A stretch of DNA of 64,000 nt from Rhodococcus sp. G-MC3. GTDB lineage: Bacteria; Actinomycetota; Actinomycetes; Mycobacteriales; Mycobacteriaceae. The notes below the pieces were generated by a model that was not told the DNA's origin, did no database searches, and worked only from the letters and a program-made list of their open reading frames with translations. Positions 27,307-33,948 of the stretch are shown piece after piece (within the stretch, counting starts at the first letter, position 1; every line of letters starts with the position of its first letter). The translations under genes were made by a program, and so were the position numbers. Location of the stretch: contig NZ_JASISW010000023.1 in NCBI RefSeq assembly GCF_030063335.1, positions 24,825 through 88,824 of the forward strand, read 5' to 3'.

Positions 27307-29394
27307 CTATGTATAGCTACGTTTCTTGATAGACATAGCGCCCGATGACGACAGCAGACAATGAATGCCCGTACCTACCGCGTCGATCAGGTCATCGTTC
27401 TTGAGCTTCGGAAACGAGTACATCTGAGCCTCAAGAGCCGCAAAGTGACGGGTATGCCGTATCTGCTGCTTGCGGTAGTAGTCCAACGCTCTAGACGCGC
27501 GTACCGGCTTGGGTTCCTGCTGGCGTATGCCTAGAAACTTGGCTTTCAAGCCGTCGAACACGTTGTCACGCCACACGTCGCCACCCTGATTGGTTTCCAC
27601 CACGACTACTGACACGGCAAATTGCGTGATCAGCTCGTTTACATGCTCTAGCAGCTCGGTAGAGACGATTCTAAGCTGTTCAGCGTGCCGCACATAGACC
27701 AGACCGTCGTAGCCCAGGCTGAGCACAGCTAGACCGGTGTAGTCGCTCGACTTGGCAGACGTCACGGCAGGATCAACGCTGATGATCGTGAACTTGTAGC
27801 CGTCAGCCGGTTCAGCGATAGAAATATCGTCTGCATTCCAATATGCGCCACTCAAGTCAACCGGCTTGTTCATCATGTTCAGCTTGAACTCGTTGGTATG
27901 ACGTTGCTTGTTCAGTTCTTGGATAGATTTTGACTCAGGCCACCATGATTGTTCGTTGCCATCGTCATCAATAACAATTGCTGGATAGTAATGTACGTCG
28001 ATGTTTTGTTGTTCAACCCATTGCAGCTCAGCGTCTAGTTCTAGCGTCTCAGACACATGCATTTCGTGTTCTAACAGATGTTCCGCTCTGTTGGGTTCGT
28101 CTATAAGACCCAATTTAGCTAATTCAGTGTGCTCGACCTTTTCAAAATTATTCGTATTTGTAAGAGTAGTAGACATAGGGTTTCTGGAGTTTTGAAAATT
28201 AAGATCGTTTTCAGACGCTCTATCAGAAGTCAGTTCAGTCGTCAATGTGTGATCTGATCGTTGTGTTGCTAACTCTTGCAAAGATAACAATTCGGCTACA
28301 CTATCGCACTCGTTTGCGTTATCAGCCGAACTTGACAATGATTGATCTATGTCTTTCATATCGTCTCGTTGGGCTATACCTGTTTGCAACGCCTTATCCG
28401 ATTGTGGCGATCTTATAGCCCGTTCGGTCACTGAGTGGCTAGGCGATGTTTCATTAGCTTCTAATGGCTCTGATAGGCCACTACGTTGATCATCATTAGT
28501 TAGTATATCCTTACGCAGGCTTACACAATATATATTATCGGTAGTTGCATTGACATTCATTGTTGTATAAGTCTTGTGTTTGACAATAGTCGCAATGTCT
28601 GTGTTGTGCTCATTGTGTACCGCCGAACTAGCCAACGCCTGAGCATGCTCAGCTCGTAGCTCCCCTACCGTTCTGATCTGGTCGATCAATGTTCCTTGTG
28701 TCGTAGTCGTACCAACCAGCGCAACATTAGCTCTAGACGCTAGGAACATGACTGACGACAAGATCGTATGTTTACGCTTGGCAATGTCGTTCTCAGAGTA
28801 GCTAGACGCATCACCTTCTACATCATCTAACAACAAATAGTCTGGTCTTTGATTACCGATCTTCAAGCCTAGCGTCTTAGCGTCGATGCCTCTGGCTACA
28901 AAACTAAATCCATTTGCTTGCTGTATTTGGCTACGACTCTGTGACACGAATCGGCTAGCCGTACCGCGCATCATTGGCTTGCATAGTTCTGGATAGTCCA
29001 GCTTCAATAGCTTGTTGCTCTGTAGCTCAGCACTGAACGTGGCTAGATGCTGCTCGGCCTGAGTTGCTGAGTCACTGAATGCCGCAATGAACTTACTGTG
29101 ACCGTGAGCTGCTAGCCATAAAGGAATTAATTTAAACAGCCATGTGGACTTGCCCGATTCACGCGGCGCAATCCAAGCATCACGCATTGCCTTGTCCGTA
29201 ACTAACGTCTGAGCGTAGTCGGCTAGATCAAGATGAAACTGTGCCAAGCTCGGCTGTTCGTCATCAAACTTAATTGAACTTTGAAGATAAACCAGTACGA
29301 ACATCAGGCAATCGTCTTTTGTCCACTGTCTGCGCATTGCTGGTATGTGTCTCAAGTGTTCTGGAAACTTATCGACATATTGATCTATGTTCAT
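27307..29394 (-). CDS. Terminase large subunit with a 210-residue insertion
   Basis: The packaging ATPase/nuclease has 695 residues. ATPase part: Walker A APRESGKST (76-84), Walker B DYLLLDDVEGD (185-195) with the catalytic Glu, and coupling motif GTTTT (228-232). Nuclease part (RuvC-like): SVDPAV with Asp541, VVVETNQGG with Glu600 and DDLIDAVG with Asp671. Between them, residues about 245-455 (28030-28662) form a Ser/Thr/Asn/Asp-rich region with no domain I recognise, absent from usual TerLs of about 450-550 residues. No intein or endonuclease block is seen at its edges. TerL overlaps TerS by 4 bp. Confidence 0.9.
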   Translation of the reverse strand: MNIDQYVDKFPEHLRHIPAMRRQWTKDDCLMFVLVYLQSSIKFDDEQPSLAQFHLDLADYAQTLVTDKAMRDAWIAPRESGKSTWLFKLIPLWLAAHGHSKFIAAFSDSATQAEQHLATFSAELQSNKLLKLDYPELCKPMMRGTASRFVSQSRSQIQQANGFSFVARGIDAKTLGLKIGNQRPDYLLLDDVEGDASSYSENDIAKRKHTILSSVMFLASRANVALVGTTTTQGTLIDQIRTVGELRAEHAQALASSAVHNEHNTDIATIVKHKTYTTMNVNATTDNIYCVSLRKDILTNDDQRSGLSEPLEANETSPSHSVTERAIRSPQSDKALQTGIAQRDDMKDIDQSLSSSADNANECDSVAELLSLQELATQRSDHTLTTELTSDRASENDLNFQNSRNPMSTTLTNTNNFEKVEHTELAKLGLIDEPNRAEHLLEHEMHVSETLELDAELQWVEQQNIDVHYYPAIVIDDDGNEQSWWPESKSIQELNKQRHTNEFKLNMMNKPVDLSGAYWNADDISIAEPADGYKFTIISVDPAVTSAKSSDYTGLAVLSLGYDGLVYVRHAEQLRIVSTELLEHVNELITQFAVSVVVVETNQGGDVWRDNVFDGLKAKFLGIRQQEPKPVRASRALDYYRKQQIRHTRHFAALEAQMYSFPKLKNDDLIDAVGTGIHCLLSSSGAMSIKKRSYT

Positions 29395-29831
29395 ACATCT
29401 GTACCGGCCTGATCACGCTTGAAATCTAAGTAGATTTTCTCAGCGTCCTCATCTGTCGTGTTCGCCTTGGCTGGTGCGTTCACCGTGGCCTTGCCTTGGA
29501 TCAGGCGTATACCGTCCACGGACAATTTGATGACCTTGGCTAGACGCTCAAGATCGGCGGCTGTTGTGTCTGGGTCTAGCTGCTTGGCACGAGCATCAGC
29601 GATCAAGTCCTGAAATGCGATGATCTGCTCGGAATCGTTGTAGAACGCATTGTATTGTGCTGCTTTGGATTTCAGCTCGTCTAGCTCGACCTCGATGCCG
29701 AACTCGGTACACCACGCTCGACCACTGGCCCAACTCGACGGGTAGCCAAGTTCTCTCATGGCGGGACGGATACCAATGTCGCCCGCTAGCTCGGCGTAGG
29801 CGCGTCGTTCATCTTCATTGTATTTTGGCAT
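29391..29831 (-). CDS. Terminase small subunit-like protein
   Basis: The 146-residue protein has an N-terminal helix-turn-helix (RRAYAELAGDIGIRPAMREL, then YPSSWASGRAWCTEFG) and a helical middle for oligomerisation (TTAADLERLAKVIKLSVDGIRL). A flexible C-terminus contacts TerL in homologues. The overlap with TerL (ATGA) and the HNH genes upstream fix its identity. In cf-PICIs and their helpers, TerS decides which genome is packaged. It recognises the pac or cos site, which I could not place here. Confidence 0.72.
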   Translation of the reverse strand: MPKYNEDERRAYAELAGDIGIRPAMRELGYPSSWASGRAWCTEFGIEVELDELKSKAAQYNAFYNDSEQIIAFQDLIADARAKQLDPDTTAADLERLAKVIKLSVDGIRLIQGKATVNAPAKANTTDEDAEKIYLDFKRDQAGTDV

Positions 29832-29851
29832 TCATTTTCATCTGCTTTCTA

Positions 29852-29968
29852 TTAGATTTCGTTTTCATTTTGATCTATTTGTTTAGCATTGTTATCTAGT
29901 TTTTGATCTGGTTGTGTAAATCTGTAGAATCCTTGACTTAATTTTAGGCGAGCGAACAGGTATACCAT
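29852..29968 (-). CDS. 38-residue micro-ORF upstream of TerS
   Basis: It reads MVYLFARLKLSQGFYRFTQP and ends in a Gln/Asn-rich polar tail. The start codon lies in the loop of an inverted repeat, CAGGTATA (29957-29964) with TATACCTG (29975-29982), so its translation could be controlled by RNA folding. It fills the gap between the 47-residue ORF and TerS. Weak evidence: position and the hairpin only. Confidence 0.3.
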   Translation of the reverse strand: MVYLFARLKLSQGFYRFTQPDQKLDNNAKQIDQNENEI

Positions 29969-29982
29969 TATTGATATACCTG
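29957..29982 (-). promoter_or_regulatory. Inverted repeat around a micro-ORF start
   Basis: CAGGTATA and TATACCTG are perfect 8-bp arms with a 10-base loop that contains the ATG of the 38-residue ORF. It could be a translational hairpin or an operator. Confidence 0.4.
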
Positions 29983-29994
29983 CCGCCCTTCTCG

Positions 29995-30138
29995 CTACTC
30001 TGGCAAGATTGAATAGCGTGCTGGATCGTGTCCAGCCAACTCCACACGCTTAGCAACCCATTTGCTTGCTTGAAGCTGTGTCTGACCATCAATTGGCACG
30101 GTTCCACTCTCGTTATCTAATATGTAATACCTATTCAT
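29995..30138 (-). CDS. 47-residue element protein of unknown function
   Basis: The start MNRYYILDNESGTVPIDGQT is chosen because GAGG lies 7 bases upstream. The remainder is helical and basic (QLQASKWVAKRVELAGHDPARYS). It overlaps the preceding HNH gene by 8 bp, as do other neighbours in this operon, which supports a real gene. No recognised family. It could be a small accessory of the terminase, or a regulator. Confidence 0.5.
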   Translation of the reverse strand: MNRYYILDNESGTVPIDGQTQLQASKWVAKRVELAGHDPARYSILPE

Positions 30139-30568
30139 TTTTATCCTCTTTCTCTGTACCGCCAAATACGGCGGCAAGCTCTGATTTGCATATCTTGCAT
30201 AAGACCCTATGGTTGAAACTGTAGCTATTGGTTCTGTTCAGCTCATGCCCCACCGCGCAAAACTGCTTGGCGTCTTGTTTGATCTGATCAATATTTTGCT
30301 GATGCGTTCCTAGGCTTAAATGCTCATGCACATTGATACAGTCTCTTGAACAGCCTCTACTATGCATTACTTCCATATTATCCGGAATCTCACCCCGCAG
30401 TTTTAGCCACTGAAAACGATGGGCATAGTAGTTCTTGCCACGATGCTTGATTACGCCGTAACCATTGCGGTCGGTAGCGGTCAAAGACAACCGATGACAG
30501 CCGTTAGCATCAACCGTGTAAGGCAAGTCTTTATCGTACATATCTGAACTAGTTACTGAGTCACTCAT
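30131..30568 (-). CDS. HNH endonuclease 2 of the packaging module
   Basis: The 145-residue product (from MSDSVTSSDMYDK) has the HNH_3-type core: NYYAHRFQWLKLRGEIPDN, then VMHSRGCSRDCINVHEHL and SLGTHQQNIDQ. A C-terminal treble-clef-like finger follows (CAVGHELNRT and LCKICK). It is a close structural paralogue of the preceding gene. Start ATG 30568 overlaps the first HNH stop by 8 bp. HNH proteins next to TerS/TerL activate cos cleavage in many phages and in cf-PICIs; whether both copies are needed is unknown. Confidence 0.72.
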   Translation of the reverse strand: MSDSVTSSDMYDKDLPYTVDANGCHRLSLTATDRNGYGVIKHRGKNYYAHRFQWLKLRGEIPDNMEVMHSRGCSRDCINVHEHLSLGTHQQNIDQIKQDAKQFCAVGHELNRTNSYSFNHRVLCKICKSELAAVFGGTEKEDKNE

Positions 30569-31007
30569 TTGAATCACTTCTAATACTAGCAATAATATTT
30601 TCTGCTCGCTTGCGCCGATACCATGCCGCCTTGTATTCGGTGCGACATTTCTTGCATACTCGGCCAGCCTGCGTTTGGATTATGTTGTCATCGGTCAATG
30701 CGTGACCAAACTTGCATACCGATCTACGACGGAAACCTGCTGGATTTACTTTAGGCGTTGATAGATGTAAATGAGATTTCTCGATACAGCCGCGATGTTC
30801 GCACGAATGCAATACGCGCTTCTTGTTTGGTATCGAACCGTTGAACTCGGCGAACACAAGACGATGAGCAAACTCACGCTTGCCGTTCACAGTCAGGTAG
30901 CCGTAGCCGTCTGCATTGGTCGGGCCTAGGTAGATCAAGCAATCGCCTGCTGGCTCGTATTCAAGCGTTAGCTGAGCTTGTGGCAGCTCTAAAATGTCAA
31001 AGCTCAC
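30561..31007 (-). CDS. HNH endonuclease 1 of the packaging module
   Basis: From the GTG at 31007 (SFDILELPQAQ...) the product has 148 residues. It has a first domain ending GYGYLTVNGKREFAHRLVFAEFNG, an HNH_3-like core IPNKKRVLHSCEHRGCIEKS followed by HLHLSTPKVN, and a zinc finger CKFGHALTD with VCKKCR. The GTG overlaps the stop of the preceding 29-residue ORF (GTGA), which makes it more likely than the ATG at 31064. The domain order is the same as in HNH 2, so the pair is a tandem duplication that has diverged greatly. Confidence 0.7.
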   Translation of the reverse strand: MSFDILELPQAQLTLEYEPAGDCLIYLGPTNADGYGYLTVNGKREFAHRLVFAEFNGSIPNKKRVLHSCEHRGCIEKSHLHLSTPKVNPAGFRRRSVCKFGHALTDDNIIQTQAGRVCKKCRTEYKAAWYRRKRAENIIASIRSDSNE

Positions 31008-31093
31008 GCGGCTGACGCTCCTACTAGCTCTTGCGCCTTGATTTGCTCTGAGACGATGAACCACACGATTTCTATAAAATCGTTAGTGCTCAT
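31004..31093 (-). CDS. 29-residue micro-ORF coupled to HNH 1
   Basis: MSTNDFIEIVWFIVSEQIKA and nine more residues: a short hydrophobic helix. Its ATG overlaps the previous stop (ATGA) and its TGA overlaps the next GTG (GTGA). Both couplings support translation, whether or not the peptide matters. Confidence 0.4.
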   Translation of the reverse strand: MSTNDFIEIVWFIVSEQIKAQELVGASAA

Positions 31094-31194
31094 TCGCTGA
31101 TCCCCTGACTGAGCAAATCACGAATGTATTGCTTGGTTTCTTCTATTTCGTTTGCAAGATTCTGCGTCTCTGACGGCTGGTCATGCTCATTCAT
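31090..31194 (-). CDS. 34-residue micro-ORF, helical
   Basis: MNEHDQPSETQNLANEIEET and then KQYIRDLLSQGISE, an acidic amphipathic helix. It shares one base with the stop of the Cys-rich micro-ORF (TGATG) and four with the next start (ATGA). No family recognised. Confidence 0.4.
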   Translation of the reverse strand: MNEHDQPSETQNLANEIEETKQYIRDLLSQGISE

Positions 31195-31283
31195 CAGACG
31201 GCACTCAAAATCAAGTCATTATCATGCTCACAGTCGGTCTGATCGCACTCTAAACACAGAACTATAATACTATCTTCACACAT
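31194..31283 (-). CDS. 29-residue cysteine-rich micro-ORF, first gene of the late operon
   Basis: MCEDSIIVLCLECDQTDCEH followed by DNDLILSAV. Four cysteines and a histidine could bind zinc. GGGAT precedes the ATG by 8 bases. It lies just after the promoter and palindrome, so it may begin the whole packaging operon. Confidence 0.4.
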   Translation of the reverse strand: MCEDSIIVLCLECDQTDCEHDNDLILSAV

Positions 31284-31310
31284 TTTCTTATCCCGTAGAG
31301 CTTTAGATTT

Positions 31311-31348
31311 ACCGTTCTAACGGTAGTAACTCTATATATATCATTATA
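31311..31348 (-). promoter_or_regulatory. Promoter of the packaging operon with palindromic operator
   Basis: On the minus strand a perfect -10 box TATAAT (31343-31348) lies in AT-rich DNA with only a weak -35 upstream. About 19 bases downstream is the palindrome ACCGTTCTAACGGT (31311-31324), placed to overlap the early transcribed region. A weak -35 with a strong -10 and a near-start palindrome is typical of repressor- or activator-controlled phage promoters. The controlling protein is not identified. Confidence 0.55.
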
Positions 31349-31489
31349 TCACTATTTACAACATTTTATCGTAAGTAGTCTATCGAACCGCGTTGATACA
31401 TAATAGCCGATTTGAGCTATCGAAATAGCAGACTCATACAAGTTGTCGTGCCTGCCATTCCGACCCGCTCACGCTCGTAGCATGCTGTA

Positions 31490-31666
31490 CTAAGGCCTAG
31501 TGTGAGTGTACTTTCCCAAAAGATGACGCATGCCTAGCTTCAAACGCTGATTACTTGCGCCTAATTCGATCATTTCATTTATCAACGATTCGATCTGTTC
31601 AAACTTTTCCGTCACTAGCTCGGCCTGTCTGTCCCGCTGGTATGCGGCTCTGGATTTTTCAGTCAT
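31490..31666 (-). CDS. 58-residue basic protein, possible regulator
   Basis: The product begins MTEKSRAAYQRDRQAELVTE and continues with a helix (KFEQIESLINEMIELG) and a basic tail (QRLKLGMRHLLGKYTHTRP). Its start lies 8 bp inside the previous gene's end, typical of this element. Helical and charged, it could be a small DNA-binding or antirepressor protein. No HTH can be assigned with confidence. Confidence 0.45.
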   Translation of the reverse strand: MTEKSRAAYQRDRQAELVTEKFEQIESLINEMIELGASNQRLKLGMRHLLGKYTHTRP

Positions 31667-31808
31667 TGTCTACCGCCGACTTTGGATGCAACTGTCGGTA
31701 CTCGTCTAAACTTATCCAGTTTTGTTCAGTGATTGCAACCGGGCCGCGTGCCTTCTGCATTTCTGTAGTCGTGCGTATCCTCTTTGGTGCTTCTTTATCT
31801 TTCTTCAT
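31659..31808 (-). CDS. 49-residue element protein, possible regulator
   Basis: The start MKKDKEAPKRIRTTTEMQKA is preceded by AGGA at 8 bases. A conserved-looking segment VAITEQNWISLDEYRQLHP follows. The longer open frame to 31916 would run through the palindrome and is less likely. It overlaps the 58-residue gene. I do not recognise it; a short regulator under the 31842 palindrome is one option. Confidence 0.45.
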   Translation of the reverse strand: MKKDKEAPKRIRTTTEMQKARGPVAITEQNWISLDEYRQLHPKSAVDND

Positions 31809-31841
31809 TTCTTCATTCCTAATATGTAATATTGCCGAAAC

Positions 31842-31856
31842 GGATCGTTCCGATCC
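31842..31856 (-). promoter_or_regulatory. Palindromic operator candidate
   Basis: GGATCG-TTC-CGATCC is a perfect 6-bp inverted repeat with a 3-base centre, about 35 bp before the 49-residue gene. TATTAC downstream could be the -10 box of that gene. A repressor dimer site is the simplest reading. Confidence 0.45.
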
Positions 31857-31893
31857 AAAATCGGCGGGTACTGATTCACTGGTTACTACTGTT

Positions 31894-31923
31894 CCGCTGA
31901 ACTTCGCTACGCTCACTCAGCGG
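31894..31923. repeat. Inverted repeat
   Basis: CCGCTGA (31894-31900) and TCAGCGG (31917-31923) are exact reverse complements 16 bases apart. It may be a terminator for a right-to-left transcript entering from the noncoding region or a structured element of it. Confidence 0.4.
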
Positions 31924-32270
31924 TCAAAACCTAAAATAGAGAAAAGACAGAACTACAATATTGGGTCCTACGGACTATCGTAGAAATTTCACTAGCCTAT
32001 TTTTCTTCAATAGAGGAAAAGACCCTGTAGGTTTTAATCTAAAGAGAATATAGAGAATATAGATAATGGACTACAGCCCCGGCCGGGGCACAGAACCATC
32101 CAACAACCAACAACACAAAAACTCTTTAGTTCTATTTAATTCAATACTGAGAGGGTCTGTTCTTCTATAGAGTCAAGATGGAATATTTGTAATGAACTAC
32201 CGGCGCGTAGCGCCAACAGCAACATCCATCTATTTCTATCGACACATCTTTTTAGTTTTAGGTCTTCTTC
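31924..32270. other. Repeat-rich noncoding stretch, possible origin or control region
   Basis: No convincing gene is present. I see ATAGAGAAAAGAC (31936-31948) nearly repeated as ATAGAGGAAAAGAC (32010-32023); AAAACCTA (31926-31933) inverted as TAGGTTTT (32028-32035); a tandem 9-bp repeat AGAGAATAT at 32043-32060; the palindrome GCCCCGGCCGGGGC (32076-32089) and the hairpin GGCGC-GTA-GCGCC (32203-32215). AT-rich DNA with short repeats and GC hairpins would suit a replication origin or packaging site. Confidence 0.45.
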
Positions 32271-32534
32271 TTATGTTTGACTCTTCTTACGCTCTTTGAG
32301 TTTGAAGATCATATTTGGATCAATTCTTCTGTTTCGGTCTTTACTGGCTAATACACAAGACTCGTGTTTCTCTTCATTAGCTAATAGACTGTAGAAGCAT
32401 TCTTCACAATATCTACCGTCATTCCACTGTGTCTTTCTATTGCTCCGTGTAACTCTAGTAGCTTTTCTATCAAGATTTTTTAGTAGACGATCTTCTTGAT
32501 GTTTGGCTAAGTTGATTTTCTTTGTTATTGGCAT
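32271..32534 (-). CDS. Small basic protein with Cys/His cluster
   Basis: The 87-residue product begins MPITKKINLAKHQEDRLLKN, is strongly basic, and has YCEECF with HESC further on, spaced for one zinc. A strong ribosome site (AAAGGAG) lies 8 bases upstream, which makes this one of the best-supported small genes in the region. Zinc-binding basic proteins of this size are often phage transcription regulators or DNA-binding factors. No family is recognised. It faces the same way as the packaging operon. Confidence 0.6.
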   Translation of the reverse strand: MPITKKINLAKHQEDRLLKNLDRKATRVTRSNRKTQWNDGRYCEECFYSLLANEEKHESCVLASKDRNRRIDPNMIFKLKERKKSQT

Positions 32535-32649
32535 TTCGTTTTCTCCTTTCAGGTTTTCGATATAGCTATCGCAGGGTGCATTTTAATGTTTTGTGATTCT
32601 CTTGGCTCTTTACTGCTCAACCCGCCATAGTTGCGATCCTATGGACTGT

Positions 32650-32733
32650 CCTCACAAGACATAGAAAAAGACCGGAATAGTTCCTTGGCAGGGGATAAAC
32701 TATTCCGGTCTTCGTCATTTATTTCTTGTGAGG
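32650..32733. repeat. Nested perfect inverted repeats
   Basis: Outer arms CCTCACAAG (32650-32658) and CTTGTGAGG (32725-32733) enclose inner arms AAGACCGGAATAGTT (32668-32682) and AACTATTCCGGTCTT (32698-32712). All pairs are perfect, giving a long stem with two internal loops and a 15-base apical loop. It could be a structured RNA, a replication origin hairpin or a strong terminator. Confidence 0.65.
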
Positions 32734-32987
32734 AAAACTTGTGGGCTAATCTCTCCCCTGCTGAAGAAGCGATCTTTTGTCTACTACCATTATGTCATAC
32801 TGCTATGTATAAAAGCAAGCTGAAAGAGCATATTTTGCAAACTATTTTCTACGGCTTTTGCATTCACTCTCTACCTATAAGTGTAATACCAAATCGGGCG
32901 GTATGCAAATAGTCAATAATGTAAAGCTGAGTAGATTGTCATTGCTTGGTGTGATTCAGCTACTACTACTTAATTCTACAACAAAGA

Positions 32988-33020
32988 CCAGCAACAGTTT
33001 TTATGGAGGTTGGTTGCTGG
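32988..33020. repeat. Hairpin
   Basis: CCAGCAAC (32988-32995) pairs with GTTGCTGG (33013-33020) across a 17-base loop. Its placement in the noncoding region suggests a terminator or regulatory RNA structure. Confidence 0.4.
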
Positions 33021-33052
33021 CCTTGTCGGTCACATGGCAGTGACTGATCTTG

Positions 33053-33140
33053 TGGACTAGATAATCTTTATCATTATCTAGATTTGAACCCGGCAGAGTT
33101 GCAAACCTTGTCCTCTAGCGGTCTATAACCACTAAGTCCA
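33053..33140 (-). other. tRNA-like sequence, degenerate
   Basis: On the minus strand the ends TGGACTT and TAGTCCA pair in six of seven positions like an acceptor stem. GTGG/CCGC could form a D stem, TTTGCAA is a possible anticodon loop (TGC), and GGGTTCAAATC matches the T-arm consensus. The T stem pairs poorly, and an extra perfect hairpin (CTAGATAAT and ATTATCTAG arms) sits where the T arm should close. I read it as a tRNA remnant or tRNA mimic rather than a working tRNA. Confidence 0.35.
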
Positions 33141-33269
33141 TTATACGGCATTTGGTTAATTCATGTTTGACGTTTCAGCACGTCATTTGACGGTTGTGGC
33201 GCGGCGAATGTTTAGCGTAAGTTCTAACTCATCGGAAACAAACAGTTTCCGCAAACAGAAGGAAATACT

Positions 33270-33803
33270 ATGCCCAGCAAGAAAGTTTTTGTTCAGCTTG
33301 TCGACGATGTTGATCACACTGTTATCGACGGGGAATGTAGTACATTCTATTACAAATTTGGTGGCGAAGTGTGTGTGCTTGACCTCAACGCTGAAAACAG
33401 CACATTGTTTCTAAAGTTCCTCATGGCTGCAAATCGTGTACAGGGCACAAAGAAGCAGCTTAAGAAGCTGCTCAAGCAATCTATGATAGCTAGCACTCAG
33501 GCGGCTGACCTTGATATGACACCTAACGGATTTGAGAGCGTACTGGACGAACTGATTTGGGATGTTGTGGAGGCCAAGATTCGGCTAGAGGATGGCGGTC
33601 AGCAGGATCACGGAATCTATGTAGCAAACGAACATTACGGGGCAAATATTCCTATGCCTGACTACGACGATAATGACTTTGACGAAGACGCTTGGAGAGA
33701 TGACTTCAATCAGCAATGGTCAAAGCATGTAGACGGCCCGGCGCAGAAGATGGATGATGTACACAGTATTGAATATTACTCTCGTCTACTAAGCCTGTTG
33801 TGA
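33270..33803 (+). CDS. Lsr2-like protein lacking the C-terminal DNA-binding domain
   Basis: The first 55 residues (MPSKKVFVQLVDDVDHTV..., VCVLDLNAENSTLFLKFL) follow the N-terminal dimerisation domain of Lsr2, whose pattern is KKVTVTLVDD...YEIDLSTKNA. Lsr2 is the H-NS-like silencer of foreign DNA in actinobacteria. The usual C-terminal AT-hook-like RGR region is missing. Instead there is a helical middle (RVQGTKKQLKKLLKQSM) and a strongly acidic tail (PDYDDNDFDEDAWRDD). It has a good ribosome site (AGAAGGA) and faces right, against the integrase. It could join Lsr2 oligomers and disable them, relieving silencing of the element; that role is inferred. Confidence 0.65.
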   Translation: MPSKKVFVQLVDDVDHTVIDGECSTFYYKFGGEVCVLDLNAENSTLFLKFLMAANRVQGTKKQLKKLLKQSMIASTQAADLDMTPNGFESVLDELIWDVVEAKIRLEDGGQQDHGIYVANEHYGANIPMPDYDDNDFDEDAWRDDFNQQWSKHVDGPAQKMDDVHSIEYYSRLLSLL

Positions 33804-33819
33804 ATCCTGTGAAATTATC

Positions 33820-33839
33820 GGGTCGGTACAGATAGACCC
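33820..33839 (+). terminator. Weak terminator after the Lsr2-like gene
   Basis: GGGTC (33820-33824) and GACCC (33835-33839) form a short stem with a 10-base loop, 17 bp after the stop. There is no T-run, so the call is weak. Confidence 0.35.
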
Positions 33840-33948
33840 TAGGCACATTCTATTTAACTAGAGAAAGGATTACAGCCCAGCAATGGGCCTCGTTGTGGCT
33901 AGGCATAGCGTCTAGCACCGTCCAACAGAATCGACAAACGAATGTAGC

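Larger units (their letters stand above)
32535..33269. other. Structured noncoding stretch of 735 bp
   Basis: No gene with a ribosome site and credible composition is seen on either strand; the open frames here lack both. The stretch holds a nested double hairpin (32650-32733), a CCAGCAAC/GTTGCTGG hairpin (32988-33020) and a tRNA-like sequence (33053-33140). It separates the left-facing operon from the right-facing Lsr2-like gene, so divergent promoters and perhaps the replication origin are expected here. Confidence 0.5.

Noticed and set aside
28001..28195. Plus-strand ORF inside the TerL insertion
   Set aside because: Short, Ser/Cys-rich and antisense to TerL; no ribosome site seen.
28030..28662. 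Intein or homing endonuclease within TerL
   Set aside because: No Cys/Ser at the upstream splice position with a terminal His-Asn, and no LAGLIDADG or HNH motif is visible in the insert.
32631..32912. 93-residue plus-strand ORF in the element's noncoding region
   Set aside because: It runs through the nested inverted repeat, has no ribosome site and no credible protein pattern.
33053..33140. Functional tRNA gene used as the integration site
   Set aside because: The sequence is internal to the element, the att cores are elsewhere, and the cloverleaf is incomplete.
31924..33269. CRISPR array
   Set aside because: Repeats are short and irregular; no evenly spaced direct repeats of 24-40 bp are present here or elsewhere in the window.
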